Shown piece after piece: positions 16,850 through 25,642 of a DNA stretch of 49,838 nt. Made by a program: the position numbers and the translations under genes. The notes below the pieces were generated by a model. The model was not told the origin of the DNA. It did not search any database and worked only from the letters and a program-made list of their open reading frames with translations. Each line of letters begins with the position of its first letter. Positions within the stretch are counted from its first letter, which is position 1. Source of the stretch: Salinivirgaceae bacterium (GTDB lineage: Bacteria; Bacteroidota; Bacteroidia; Bacteroidales; SZUA-534); NCBI GenBank assembly GCA_017474765.1, contig JAFVGW010000005.1:1-49838 (forward strand). The letters are read 5' to 3'.

Positions 16850-16874
16850 TCCACTTTTTTTTGTGAGTGATTCC

Positions 16875-16882
16875 CAAAATTA
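16875..16882 (-). promoter_or_regulatory. -7 box (TAATTTTG on minus strand) of the envelope-sensor operon
   Basis: The plus strand reads CAAAATTA, an exact TAnnTTTG match on the minus strand, 26 bases before the first ATG of the six-gene operon. No TTTG at the ideal -33 spacing was found. The 75-base divergent gap also must hold the start region of the methyltransferase-like gene. Confidence 0.5.
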
Positions 16883-16924
16883 CTTTTTTTAAGGTTTGGA
16901 GCAACTCACAAATGACGTTTTGTT

Positions 16925-17722
16925 ATGCAATTTTTTAACAAACTGATAGATAGTGTTTTCCGACGCGATGCGCTGCATTCTGCGGCGCGGCGTGCGGGTT
17001 ATGTCAGCGACCAGAACGGCATCCGAAACCGTTATTTGCGCGAGAGTGGCAACTGGCAGTCGCATCTTCAGAACACGCGCGATTTCATAATCAGTGCCGC
17101 CCGACAGGCAGCGGAACATTGGTCGGTGGCGGTGCTGGGCAGCGGCTGGCTCTACGATGTGCCGCTCGACGAACTCTCGCAGATGTTCTCTTCGGTTGTG
17201 CTTGTCGATATTGTGCACCCCGAGGCAGTGAAAATCCGTGCGGGGCGTATGCCCAATGTCCGACTTGTTGAAGCCGACCTCACGGGCGGTGCAGTGCAGC
17301 ATGCCATGCGAGCGAAGACGTTCGCACAGTTCGCCGAATGGCTGCCGTCGGCCAGGCCAGCGCTCAATTTCGGCGATTTCGACCTTGTGGTGTCAGTCAA
17401 CCTGCTCAACCAACTCGATATTATATTGTGCGACTATCTTCAGCGGCATTTCGTGGTTGATGATGCGGAGTTGCTCACGGTCCGCCGAACTGTCCAGCAG
17501 CAGCACATCAACTGGCTGCCCGCTGGCCGCACCTGCCTCATAACCGATTATCGGCAGATTGATATTCCGCTCGACGGTTCGCCAAAAACCGAAACGCAAC
17601 TTGTGTTTGCCGATATGCCTGAAAAACCGCCAGTTAGGGAGTGGGAGTGGCTTTTCGACACCAACCAGCGCTATTCCGAAAAAAATAACACCATTTTTAA
17701 GGTGATGGCAATTTGTTTTTGA
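16925..17722 (+). CDS. Uncharacterised class I methyltransferase-like protein
   Basis: 265 residues, no signal peptide. The middle shows a Rossmann-type SAM-binding pattern: AVLGSGWLYDVPLDEL (glycine motif I, about residue 69-84), VVLVDIVHPEAVKIRAG (acidic residue of motif II), VEADLTGG (motif III) and DLVVSVNLLNQLDIIL (motif IV-like). The N-terminus is basic with several Arg-rich helices. No substrate can be named. It starts the plus-strand run that continues with a TPR protein and a PD40/OmpA protein, but an 85-base gap separates it, so co-transcription is only possible. It diverges from the envelope-sensor operon over a 75-base gap. Confidence 0.6.
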   Translation: MQFFNKLIDSVFRRDALHSAARRAGYVSDQNGIRNRYLRESGNWQSHLQNTRDFIISAARQAAEHWSVAVLGSGWLYDVPLDELSQMFSSVVLVDIVHPEAVKIRAGRMPNVRLVEADLTGGAVQHAMRAKTFAQFAEWLPSARPALNFGDFDLVVSVNLLNQLDIILCDYLQRHFVVDDAELLTVRRTVQQQHINWLPAGRTCLITDYRQIDIPLDGSPKTETQLVFADMPEKPPVREWEWLFDTNQRYSEKNNTIFKVMAICF

Positions 17723-17807
17723 AATCGAATTGTTGTAATTTAGCCTTTTCTTCGGCGTGCCTGATGGCATTTCCGAAAATGTATGTAAATGATTAAATTA
17801 TAACGCA

Positions 17808-18863
17808 ATGAGATTTAAATCAATTTCTTTGACGGTTGCAATGGCGTTCTGTTTAGGCGGATACGCCCAGAATACCGCCAGTCAGGACTCGACACTGGTT
17901 GTTGCCGAAAACCAGGAGGCCGAGGTAGCCTTTAATGCAGGAAACGACTTTGTCGCCCAGCGCAATTTTCAAGAGGCAGTCAATAGTTTTACAAAGGCTT
18001 TGTCGTTCAACCCGAAGTTCACTAAAGCATTGGTAAACCGAGGCTTTGCAAAGTCGGAGTTGGCCGACTACAGCGGAGCAATAACCGATTTCACCATGGC
18101 TGTTGAACTCGACGGCTCGCCTGTGGCCTACTACGGACGCGGTCTGGCTTATTTCAATCAGAACAACTCAAACGACGCTCTGTCGGATTTTGAGGATGCA
18201 ATCAAAGCGGGCTACACCGAGGCGAAAGTTTACTACTATGCGGGTGTGGCTTATTTCGAATGCGGAAACTACGAGGAGAGCATCAACAACCTTACGCTCT
18301 CAATAACAATGGACGGCAACAACGCCCAGGCCTTCAACGACCGCGCAAGCGCCAAGCGTATGAATGAGGACTACGACGGCGCCATTGCCGATTACAACCA
18401 GGCCATCAAACTCGACCCGAAACTGGCTACAGCCTACAACAATCTGGCCAGCGCATTGCTGAAGAAAGGCAATATCGACGATGCCATTGCCAACTACGGC
18501 CTTGCCATCGGTCTTGACCCCGACTATTTCATCGCCTACAACAATCGCGCGCGCGCCAAGTTCGAGAAAAACGATTTCGACGGAATGATTGCCGATTGCC
18601 AGAAAGCCATCGAAATAAATCCGCAATACGCATACGCATATAATAATATGGGTATTGCCCAGATGAAGAAGAAGGATTACGATGCCGCTTACCGTTCGTT
18701 CAGCGACGCAATCAAGGTAAATCCGAATTTTGCCGAGGCTTATCTGAACCGTGGCAGTTGCCAGGAGATGCAGCGCAAGTTTGAAGAGGCAGTCGCCGAC
18801 TGGCGCGAGGCTTATAAACTGGGCATCACCAAGGCTCGCAACTATATCTCATTTTACGAATAA
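17808..18863 (+). CDS. Exported TPR-repeat protein
   Basis: 351 residues with a signal peptide (MRFKSISLTVAMAFCLGGYAQ). Nearly the whole mature protein is about nine tandem 34-residue TPR units, for example AYYGRGLAYFNQNNSNDALSDFEDAI and AYNNLASALLKKGNIDDAIANYGLAI, with canonical Gly/Ala and Tyr positions. TPR solenoids bind proteins, so a periplasmic scaffold role is likely. The stop is 17 bases before the PD40/OmpA gene, indicating one operon and probably one assembly. No catalytic domain is visible. Confidence 0.88.
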   Translation: MRFKSISLTVAMAFCLGGYAQNTASQDSTLVVAENQEAEVAFNAGNDFVAQRNFQEAVNSFTKALSFNPKFTKALVNRGFAKSELADYSGAITDFTMAVELDGSPVAYYGRGLAYFNQNNSNDALSDFEDAIKAGYTEAKVYYYAGVAYFECGNYEESINNLTLSITMDGNNAQAFNDRASAKRMNEDYDGAIADYNQAIKLDPKLATAYNNLASALLKKGNIDDAIANYGLAIGLDPDYFIAYNNRARAKFEKNDFDGMIADCQKAIEINPQYAYAYNNMGIAQMKKKDYDAAYRSFSDAIKVNPNFAEAYLNRGSCQEMQRKFEEAVADWREAYKLGITKARNYISFYE

Positions 18864-18880
18864 TATAAACTGATATATTG

Positions 18881-20932
18881 ATGATTATGAAACGCATATA
18901 TATGTTTGCCGTGGCACTGGCCTGCTCGGTATCGGCTTTTGCCCAGGATATTCCGTTCGATAAAAACTATTTTCAGAATCAGAAAGACGCCTTCAAGGTT
19001 GCCAATACCAATTTTAAGGATGGCGAGTCTTATTTTAGTAAGGAATTCTACTATGAGGCGCTTCAGTATTATCTTGAAGCCCAAACTTTTAACCCTAGTT
19101 ATTCGACACTGAACTACCGCATCGGAGTCTGCTACATGAACCTTCCGATGAAATACAAGAGTTTGCAGTATTTCGAAAAAGCCTATCAGTTGCGCCGCGA
19201 TGTCGCCGAAGATATTCATCTAATGCTGGCGCGTGCCTACCACTTGAACGGCGAGTTCGACAAGGCGATTGGGGAGTACAAAGCCCACATGGCGGTTCTC
19301 AAACCCACTGACGCCGCCGAAATGAAACCGCAACTCGAGAAGTATATTGCAGAATGCGAGTGCGGCAAGCAGTTGATGGACAACCCCGCTCGTGCGTTTA
19401 TCGACAATGCAGGTTCGGTGCTCAACTCGCGCTTCAACGACCACAGCCCGCTTATTTCGGCCGATGAGTCGATGATGATATTCACATCAACCCGTAACAA
19501 CGGGCGCACAATGAGTCTCGAAGACGGCCAGTACGATGAGGACATTTACATCAGTGTTGGCGAGAAGAAAAACTGGCAGGTGCCAAACGAGATTGGCGAA
19601 CCCATCAATACTCAGTTCGATGACGCAACCGTCGGCCTTTTCCCCGATGGCCAGCAACTGCTTATCTACAACGGCCGCAAGGGCAATGGCGATATTGAGC
19701 AGTGCTCGCTGAAAGGTCTCAAATGGGAGTACCCGAAGGCTATGCCGAAAACCATCAACTCTGAATATCGTGAAACTTCGGCGTGCTTCTCGCCCGATGG
19801 CCGCAAGTTGTATTTCGTGAGCGACCGTCCAGGCGGTTTCGGCGGTTCCGATATTTATGTCAGCACCCGAACCGACAAGGATAAATGGAGCGAGGCTGTG
19901 AACCTTGGTCCGATTATCAATACCCAGTATGACGAGGAGGCTGTCTTTATGCACCCTGATGGCCGTACACTGTATTTCAGTTCGCGTGGCCACAACACCA
20001 TGGGCGGCTACGATATTTTCATGTCGCAGATGGACAACATTGGCAACTGGTCGGAGCCAGTGAACCTGGGTTACCCGATTAACTCGCCCGACAACGACCT
20101 TTGCTTTGTAATCTCGGCCAACGGTCGCCACGGATATTGCTCTAGCGTGCGTCCTGAAGGCTCTGGCGGTCTCGACATCTACCGAATGACATTCCTCGGC
20201 CCCGAGAAGCCATACACTCTGTCGGGTGAGGACAACCTGATTTCGGCTCGTTCGCAACCAGTTTCTGATATGGTGATGGAGGCTTCAGTTGAACTCGTTA
20301 CCATCCGCCTGACAATCGTGAAGGGTGTTGTTCGCGACGCCATCAGCAACGAACCTCTTGCAGCCAACATCGATATTGTTGATAATGAGAAGAATGAGGT
20401 AATTTTTACATCGCAGACCAACTCGGCAACAGGTAAATTCCTTGTGTCGCTGCCTTCTGGTAAAAACTATGGTCTGATGGTGAAAGCCGACAACTATCTG
20501 TTCCACTCTGAAAACTTCAATATTCCTGCAGCAACTGAATATCAGGAGATTGAGAAGGATATCGCTCTGAACAACATCAAGAAGGATGTGAAGATAATCC
20601 TTAAGAACGTGTTCTTTGAGACAGGTAGTGCCAAGTTGAAACCGACATCGTATGCCGAGTTGGGCCGCTTGACCAAACTCTTGAGCGATATGCCATCAAT
20701 GAGAATCGAGATTTCTGGACACACTGATAATCAAGGTAGTAAGGCAACCAACCAGCGCTTGTCGGAGGCTCGTGCCAAATCAGTGGTCGACTTCCTGATT
20801 TCGGAAGGCGTTGATGCAAGCCGCCTGGAGTACAAGGGCTACGCGTTCGACCAGCCAGTGGCCGACAACTCAACCAAAGAGGGCCGTGCCATGAACCGCC
20901 GCGTGGAGTTCAAAGTGTTGAGTACAGAATAA
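18881..20932 (+). CDS. PD40 / OmpA-domain envelope protein (second copy)
   Basis: 683 residues from ATG 18881 (ATG 18887 gives MKRIYMFAVALACSVSAFAQ, an equally good signal peptide; the TTG at 18878 is less likely). Domain order: TPR-like region (FYYEALQYYLEAQTFNPSYSTLNYRIGVCY), PD40 propeller with LYFVSDRPGGFGGSDIYVS and LYFSSRGHNTMGGYDIFMS, carboxypeptidase-regulatory-like domain at about 475-560 (IVKGVVRDAISNEPLAANIDI), and a C-terminal OmpA domain (FFETGSAKLKPTSYAEL, EISGHTDNQGSKATNQRLSEARAKSV, NRRVEFKVL). This is the PorE-like layout; no lipobox is present. It is probably an outer-membrane-associated, peptidoglycan-binding partner of the upstream TPR protein. A role in T9SS is possible but not shown by the sequence. 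Confidence 0.9.
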   Translation: MIMKRIYMFAVALACSVSAFAQDIPFDKNYFQNQKDAFKVANTNFKDGESYFSKEFYYEALQYYLEAQTFNPSYSTLNYRIGVCYMNLPMKYKSLQYFEKAYQLRRDVAEDIHLMLARAYHLNGEFDKAIGEYKAHMAVLKPTDAAEMKPQLEKYIAECECGKQLMDNPARAFIDNAGSVLNSRFNDHSPLISADESMMIFTSTRNNGRTMSLEDGQYDEDIYISVGEKKNWQVPNEIGEPINTQFDDATVGLFPDGQQLLIYNGRKGNGDIEQCSLKGLKWEYPKAMPKTINSEYRETSACFSPDGRKLYFVSDRPGGFGGSDIYVSTRTDKDKWSEAVNLGPIINTQYDEEAVFMHPDGRTLYFSSRGHNTMGGYDIFMSQMDNIGNWSEPVNLGYPINSPDNDLCFVISANGRHGYCSSVRPEGSGGLDIYRMTFLGPEKPYTLSGEDNLISARSQPVSDMVMEASVELVTIRLTIVKGVVRDAISNEPLAANIDIVDNEKNEVIFTSQTNSATGKFLVSLPSGKNYGLMVKADNYLFHSENFNIPAATEYQEIEKDIALNNIKKDVKIILKNVFFETGSAKLKPTSYAELGRLTKLLSDMPSMRIEISGHTDNQGSKATNQRLSEARAKSVVDFLISEGVDASRLEYKGYAFDQPVADNSTKEGRAMNRRVEFKVLSTE

Positions 20933-20940
20933 CAAATCTA

Positions 20941-20979
20941 AATGCGTCCGTCGTGATTCGGCGGGCGCATTATGTCTTT
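20941..20979 (+). terminator. Terminator after the TPR-PD40/OmpA operon
   Basis: Twelve-pair stem with G-T pairs (20941-20952 with 20960-20971; AATGCG / CGCATT at the base), 7-base loop, then TCTTTTTG. It ends just before the trkH ATG at 20987. Confidence 0.85.
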
Positions 20980-20986
20980 TTGAAAA

Positions 20987-22813
20987 ATGGGCACCAAATT
21001 TCTGTTCAGACTAAAGGAGCGTTTTTTCAAGTATTACTTTATTGTACAAGATTTCCTGCTGAAATTTTTCAGTTTGATTTCTACAGTGTGCAATTTTGTG
21101 ATATTGGTCTGCAGTCTTTTGTTTGCAACTCTGCTCATTGCGCGGCTCGGATTCTACCATCACCAGATTGTGCAGGACAATGTAGAGTCGCTTATCAGCA
21201 AAATATTCATAGTCACCTATATAGCCAAGTATGTTCATGACATCTACGTGCTTGTGAGCCGCAAGGTTTTGCCCCGCCTGATTGACTTGCTGATATTTCT
21301 GGTCTGCACGGTGGTGTTTGTGCCCAACTCGCACGCTTTCGCGACTGATTTTGTGGGCAGTTCGCTGCTGGCCACGTTCCCAGCGGTGGCTACGGCCATG
21401 GGGCTTATTCTGGTGTCCGATTTCTACAAGGTGGCAAAGGTCATCACATCGATGAAAATGTCGCCGCCGCTGCTCTTCGCGTTCAGTTTCCTGATTATGA
21501 TTTTTGTGGGCTCGGGCCTGCTCATGCTGCCTAACGTCCATCTTGGCAAGATTAGTTATTTCGAAGCGCTTTTCACATCCACCAGCACCATCTGCGTGTC
21601 GGGTTTGTCAATTGTCGATATGCCTGAAATAATGACGTTTAAGGGCAATGTGATTCTGCTTTTCCTGTTTCAGATTGGCGGTTTGGGCGTGATGGCCTTC
21701 ACTGGCTTGTTCGCCTTCGCCTTCACAGGAACGGTCTCGTTCAAGGACCGCATACTGCTCAAAGACATGTTCTCGTCCGATACCATGAGCGACATCTTCT
21801 CGTTTCTTGCCAAAGTGCTGTCGCTGACGTTGTTGTTCGAGGCAATCGGGGCGGTGGCAATCTATTTGAGCATTAGCGACAGCAATATCATTGACCCTGT
21901 GTTCTTTGCGATATTTCATTCTGTATCAGCATTTTGTAATTGTGGAATTTCCACTTTGCCCGACGGCTTCGCCAATCCGTTGGTTGCCGACAACAACATC
22001 CTGCTGATGATAGTCGCAATTCTAACATCGCTTGGCGGAATCGGTTTCCCTGTGCTGATTGCCTTATACAGCATTGTCCGCAACAAAACAGCCCAACTGC
22101 TTAGCATTCAGATGGACAGACGCAGCATTGCGAGCCGTGTTGGGTCGGATATGGCCACTCACATTGTCATAATCACCACACTCGGCATTCTGGTGCTGGG
22201 CACTGTGGGTTATTATTATCTGGAACTTGGCAACACCCTGGCCGACGATTCTGTGGTGTCGCGTTGGGTGAAATCGTTCTTCTGTTGTGCAACGGCGCGG
22301 ACGGCGGGGTTCAATGTGTCCGACATCAGTTGCTGGAGCAACGCCACCATGGTGTTCATCATGGGCATCATGTGGATTGGGGCGTCGCCAGGCTCGACGG
22401 GTGGAGGCATCAAAACCACCACTTTCGCCTTGGCGCTCTGCTCTATCGTCAGTTTCATTCGCGGCAACCGCTACATCGAAATCGGCTACCATCGCATTGG
22501 TTTCGAGACCATTTCGCGTGTGCTGGTGCTTGTCACCATGTCGCTGCTGATAATTTTTGCGGCATTCATTCTGTTTGCATTCTTCGAACCCGACAAAAAT
22601 CCGCTGCGGCTTTTCTTTGACACCGTGTCGATGTACAGTACCACAGGCCTTTCGATGACAGGTACGTCCAATCTGTCGTTGCCGTCGCAGGTGCTCACCA
22701 TGGTGATGATGTTCCTTGGCCGTGTTGGTCCGCTCACATTGCTGTCGGGAATCTTTGTGTCGCGCAAGGCTAAATATGCGAAGTATCCTTATAAGAATCT
22801 AACTATCAACTAA
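20987..22813 (+). CDS. trkH: Trk/Ktr-type potassium uptake channel subunit
   Basis: 608-residue inner-membrane protein with the four pore-loop repeats of the TrkH/KtrB family, each carrying a selectivity-filter glycine: TSTICVSGLSIVD, SAFCNCGISTLPDG, TARTAGFNVSDIS and STTGLSMTGTSN. The N-terminal 150 residues have additional hydrophobic helices, so it is longer than TrkH of E. coli (about 480). The SPGSTGGGIKTTTFAL segment is also typical. It is followed after 23 bases by the trkA-like gene, and together they should form a gated K+ uptake system driven by membrane potential or cation symport. ATG 20987 sits just after a terminator hairpin, so the pair has its own promoter within or before that hairpin. 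Confidence 0.93.
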   Translation: MGTKFLFRLKERFFKYYFIVQDFLLKFFSLISTVCNFVILVCSLLFATLLIARLGFYHHQIVQDNVESLISKIFIVTYIAKYVHDIYVLVSRKVLPRLIDLLIFLVCTVVFVPNSHAFATDFVGSSLLATFPAVATAMGLILVSDFYKVAKVITSMKMSPPLLFAFSFLIMIFVGSGLLMLPNVHLGKISYFEALFTSTSTICVSGLSIVDMPEIMTFKGNVILLFLFQIGGLGVMAFTGLFAFAFTGTVSFKDRILLKDMFSSDTMSDIFSFLAKVLSLTLLFEAIGAVAIYLSISDSNIIDPVFFAIFHSVSAFCNCGISTLPDGFANPLVADNNILLMIVAILTSLGGIGFPVLIALYSIVRNKTAQLLSIQMDRRSIASRVGSDMATHIVIITTLGILVLGTVGYYYLELGNTLADDSVVSRWVKSFFCCATARTAGFNVSDISCWSNATMVFIMGIMWIGASPGSTGGGIKTTTFALALCSIVSFIRGNRYIEIGYHRIGFETISRVLVLVTMSLLIIFAAFILFAFFEPDKNPLRLFFDTVSMYSTTGLSMTGTSNLSLPSQVLTMVMMFLGRVGPLTLLSGIFVSRKAKYAKYPYKNLTIN

Positions 22814-22836
22814 TTGAAAATTAAAACAGACAAGAT

Positions 22837-23514
22837 ATGAAGTTTATTGTTATTGGCTTGGGTTATTTCGGTTCGACGCTGGCCATCAGCCTGACCGAAC
22901 AAGGGCATGAAGTTATCGGCATCGACAATAAGTTTGAGCGCGTTGATGAACTTAAAAACCAGATTGGCAACGTGATGGAGATGGACACCACCAACGAGAA
23001 CGCAGTGAAAACCCTTCCACTCAACGACACCGATGCGGTGATTGTGGCCATTGGTGAGGATGTGGGCTCATCGATTCTGACGCTCTCTATCCTGAAGAAA
23101 CTGAACGCCAACAACATTATCGGCCGAATCATCAGCCCCATGCACAAAAGCATTCTGAACCAAATCGGCATCGAGAACACCGTTCATCCCGAGTCGGAAA
23201 CAGCAATGGCCATCAGTTTGCAGTTGCAGGTTAAAAATGCGCTGAAAATCACTGAAATAGATGCTAATAATGTGATTGTGGAGTTCAAAGTGCCGCAGAA
23301 GTATGTTTCGCACACGCTTGAAACAGCCAATCTGGAGTCGCGTTTTAAACTTAAAACGGTGGCAATCAAATCGGTAGGGAAGAAGGGGCTTATTCCGCGC
23401 GAGCAGACAATCACAACCCTTTCGCCCGATGGCAACTACATTTTCAAAGAAGACGATGTGATTATCGTGGCAGGCCTACTCGACAATATGAAGAAGTTCG
23501 CGTCGGAGCAATAA
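22837..23514 (+). CDS. trkA: Trk/Ktr potassium system regulatory subunit (RCK domains)
   Basis: 225-residue cytoplasmic gating subunit of the KtrA/TrkA type. The N-terminal RCK domain opens with the nucleotide-binding motif GLGYFGSTLAISL and the acidic strand end VIGIDNKFERV, followed by DAVIVAIGED. The C-terminal RCK domain spans about 140-225 (VEFKVPQKYVSHTLETANL ... DVIIVAGLLDNMKKF). One RCK pair matches KtrA length, half that of E. coli TrkA. It forms an operon with trkH. Binding of NAD(H)/ATP and gating of TrkH are known for the family and not shown here. Confidence 0.93.
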   Translation: MKFIVIGLGYFGSTLAISLTEQGHEVIGIDNKFERVDELKNQIGNVMEMDTTNENAVKTLPLNDTDAVIVAIGEDVGSSILTLSILKKLNANNIIGRIISPMHKSILNQIGIENTVHPESETAMAISLQLQVKNALKITEIDANNVIVEFKVPQKYVSHTLETANLESRFKLKTVAIKSVGKKGLIPREQTITTLSPDGNYIFKEDDVIIVAGLLDNMKKFASEQ

Positions 23515-23613
23515 GAGCTGATTGTTAGGATTTTGGAGTTGGAATTTTTGTGTTTGATATTTGGAATGATTAATATCGATATTTATAATTTTTAAACATA
23601 AAACTATTTGATT

Positions 23614-24069
23614 ATGAGTTTATACGAGAAAGTCGAGAACGACATAAAAGCCGCAATGCTGGCTAAAGAGAAAGAGAAACTTGAGGCCTTGAGAGCCATC
23701 AAAGCCGCATTCCTGTTGGCAAAAACCGAGAAGGGCGCATCGGAAACCCTGTCGGAAGACACCGAGTTGAAGGTGATTCAGAAACTTGTGAAACAGCGCA
23801 AGGAATCGGCGGAATTGTATCGCAACGGCGGCCGTAACGAGTTGGCCGACAGCGAGATGTTCCAAGCCGAAGTCATTTCGCAGTATCTGCCTGCACAGTT
23901 GAGCGAGGCCGAAATTGAGGCTGAGGTTCGCAAGATTGTTGAGGCTGTGGGCGCCAAAGGTCCGCAGGATATGGGCAAGGTGATGGGCACCGCCAACAAG
24001 CAGTTGAGCGGCAAGGCCGAGAGCCGCGTCATCGCACAAAAAGTGAAAGAGATTTTGGCATCGTTGTAA
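23614..24069 (+). CDS. GatB/YqeY domain protein
   Basis: 151-residue protein made of one GatB/YqeY domain: helical N-terminal part (LYEKVENDIKAAMLAKEKEKLEALRAIKAAF), QRKESAELYRNGGRNELADSE, a YLPAQLSEAEIEAEV segment, and the C-terminal GKVMGTANKQLSGKAESRVIAQKVKEIL that resembles the tRNA-contacting tail of GatB. YqeY proteins are cytoplasmic and presumed to bind tRNA, but their role is unsettled. ATG 23614 is chosen over TTG 23608. It is preceded by about 100 bases without a gene and followed by its own terminator. Confidence 0.92.
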   Translation: MSLYEKVENDIKAAMLAKEKEKLEALRAIKAAFLLAKTEKGASETLSEDTELKVIQKLVKQRKESAELYRNGGRNELADSEMFQAEVISQYLPAQLSEAEIEAEVRKIVEAVGAKGPQDMGKVMGTANKQLSGKAESRVIAQKVKEILASL

Positions 24070-24078
24070 ATTATTATG

Positions 24079-24111
24079 GGAGTGCGCTTTATCGCCGCAT
24101 TCCGTTTTTTT
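24079..24111 (+). terminator. Terminator of the yqeY-like gene
   Basis: Eight-pair stem GGAGTGCG (24079-24086) with CGCATTCC (24096-24103), then a run of seven T at 24105-24111. It reaches to 7 bases before the exonuclease ATG. Confidence 0.85.
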
Positions 24112-24118
24112 GAAGAAT

Positions 24119-24922
24119 ATGAAATTATCGCTCAAACGCCCGATTGTCTTCTTCGATTTGGAGACCACCGGCATCAATATCGTAACCGACCGCATTGTTG
24201 AAATATCGTATCTGAAGGTTTGGCCCGACGGCCGCGAGGAGCAGAAAGCCTACCGCATCAACCCCGAAATGCACATTCCTGAGGAGGCCACCGCCGTGCA
24301 CCACATCACCGACGATGACGTGCGTAATGAGCCCACTTTCCGTCAGTTTGCCAAGCAGTTCGCTCAAATCATTCAGGGTTGCGATTTGGCTGGATTCAAT
24401 AGCAACAAGTTCGATATTCCGCTGCTGGCGGAGGAGTTTGAGCGAGTGGGCGTCGATTACGATTTCAGCCACAGCCGCTTCATCGATGTGCAGGTCATCT
24501 TCCACAAGATGGAGCGCCGAACGTTGAGCGCAGCCTATAAGTTCTACTGCCACAAGGAGTTGGAAGGCGCTCACGGCGCTGCCGCCGACACTCGCGCGAC
24601 ATACGATGTGCTGATGGCACAACTCGACCATTATCAGGGAGTTGAGTATGAAGACCAGTCGGGCAAAAAGTCATACCCAATTGTGAACGACATTGATGCC
24701 CTGTCGGAATTTTCGGCACAAAAACGCAGCGCAGACTTTGCCAACCATTTGGTTTACAACGATAAAGACGAGATGGTTTTCAACTTTGGCAAATACAAGA
24801 ACCAGCCTGTCAAAGACGTGTTCCGCAAGGACCCAGGCTACTACAACTGGATTCTGAACGCCGAATTTCCTCTCTACACCAAACGTGTGCTGACGAAAGT
24901 TAAATTGGAAATGGGTAAATAA
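24119..24922 (+). CDS. DnaQ-like 3'-5' exonuclease
   Basis: 267 residues. The N-terminal about 175 residues form a DEDDh exonuclease: FFDLETTGINIVTDRIVEIS (Asp and Glu of motif I), AGFNSNKFDIPLLAEEF (motif II Asp), and GAHGAAADTRATYDVL (motif III His and Asp). The C-terminal segment (about 215-267; VFNFGKYKNQPVKDVFRKDPGYYNWILNAEFPLYTKRVL) resembles the ExoX-type C-terminal domain found on some stand-alone exonucleases. It should remove nucleotides from DNA 3' ends in repair or proofreading. It is separate from the polymerase genes and cannot be assigned to a particular pathway. ATG 24119 begins MKLSLKRPIVFFDLETTG; the TTG at 24110 lies in the terminator T-run. Confidence 0.9.
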   Translation: MKLSLKRPIVFFDLETTGINIVTDRIVEISYLKVWPDGREEQKAYRINPEMHIPEEATAVHHITDDDVRNEPTFRQFAKQFAQIIQGCDLAGFNSNKFDIPLLAEEFERVGVDYDFSHSRFIDVQVIFHKMERRTLSAAYKFYCHKELEGAHGAAADTRATYDVLMAQLDHYQGVEYEDQSGKKSYPIVNDIDALSEFSAQKRSADFANHLVYNDKDEMVFNFGKYKNQPVKDVFRKDPGYYNWILNAEFPLYTKRVLTKVKLEMGK

Positions 24923-24940
24923 TTTACAATCAATTTAATT

Positions 24941-24948
24941 TATCTTTG
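24941..24948 (+). promoter_or_regulatory. -7 promoter box (TATCTTTG)
   Basis: Exact TAnnTTTG match 28 bases before ATG 24976. Transcription should begin near 24955, which rules out the in-frame TTG codons at 24946 and 24952 as starts of the next gene. Confidence 0.6.
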
Positions 24949-24975
24949 GTTTTGAGGGACGCGAAAAACATATTG

Positions 24976-25632
24976 ATGCTTTCGTTATTAGGTTCAATTC
25001 TTTTTTCGTGTGATTTTAATCCATATTATTCAAGTTGTGGCAACGGTTATTATTTTAGTTCTGACAAGGAGTATGGTGTTAGCGATTTAAGTTATGAGTA
25101 CGCGAAAAACCCTAACAAAGACTCAACCTTATTGTTTCACGACTCTTTAGGCATTATTTCCAAAATTAATATTAATACTTATTATAAGGGAACTAATGTT
25201 GTTGAACAACATATTGAATGGTTTGAGTATAATGATAGCATTATCGTGATTAAACAAAAACCAAAAGCCAAATTCCGCGAAATGGACACATTGTATTATT
25301 TAGATGAATATAATCGGTTTAAGGCTTTTGATTATCACGAATATTGGATTATAAAAACCAATACCAACGATGTTTATGGTCCGCTATCGTTAAATCAGTA
25401 TCACAACTATTGTGTAAAACTGGGGGTGCCCGAAAAATTTCGAGTGCTTTTTGATGATGGGGAACCGACGTTTCTTACTCGGATAGAGGATATATTATTG
25501 GTAATAATAGCCTTACTATTTGATTTGTTATTATCGGCAATCCTTTTTTCACCGTTTGTCATACTTTTTATAGTGATAAAGAAGATTAGACGACGGAATA
25601 GAGATAATAGTGGTGTTGGAATTTTAAAATAA
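24976..25632 (+). CDS. AT-rich orphan membrane or lipoprotein, function unknown
   Basis: 218 residues from ATG 24976. The first residues (MLSLLGSILFSCDFNPYY) look like a very short lipoprotein signal with a Cys at residue 12. The middle is polar and rich in Tyr/Asp/Asn. A C-terminal hydrophobic segment (about 170-200; ILLVIIALLFDLLLSAILFSPFVILFIV) ends in a strongly basic tail (KKIRRRNRD), so the C-terminus is probably membrane-inserted with a cytoplasmic tail. No family was recognised. Base composition is markedly more AT-rich than the exonuclease and FAH genes on either side, suggesting later acquisition. Only 10 bases separate it from the following FAH-family start. Confidence 0.65.
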   Translation: MLSLLGSILFSCDFNPYYSSCGNGYYFSSDKEYGVSDLSYEYAKNPNKDSTLLFHDSLGIISKININTYYKGTNVVEQHIEWFEYNDSIIVIKQKPKAKFREMDTLYYLDEYNRFKAFDYHEYWIIKTNTNDVYGPLSLNQYHNYCVKLGVPEKFRVLFDDGEPTFLTRIEDILLVIIALLFDLLLSAILFSPFVILFIVIKKIRRRNRDNSGVGILK

Positions 25633-25642
25633 TCAATTGAAT

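Noticed and set aside
18878..18880. TTG start codons upstream of several genes (also 9736, 23608, 24110, 24946, 25637, 33459)
   Set aside because: Each is followed within a few codons by an ATG that gives a better N-terminus (signal peptide or conserved motif), and two lie in a terminator T-run or promoter box.
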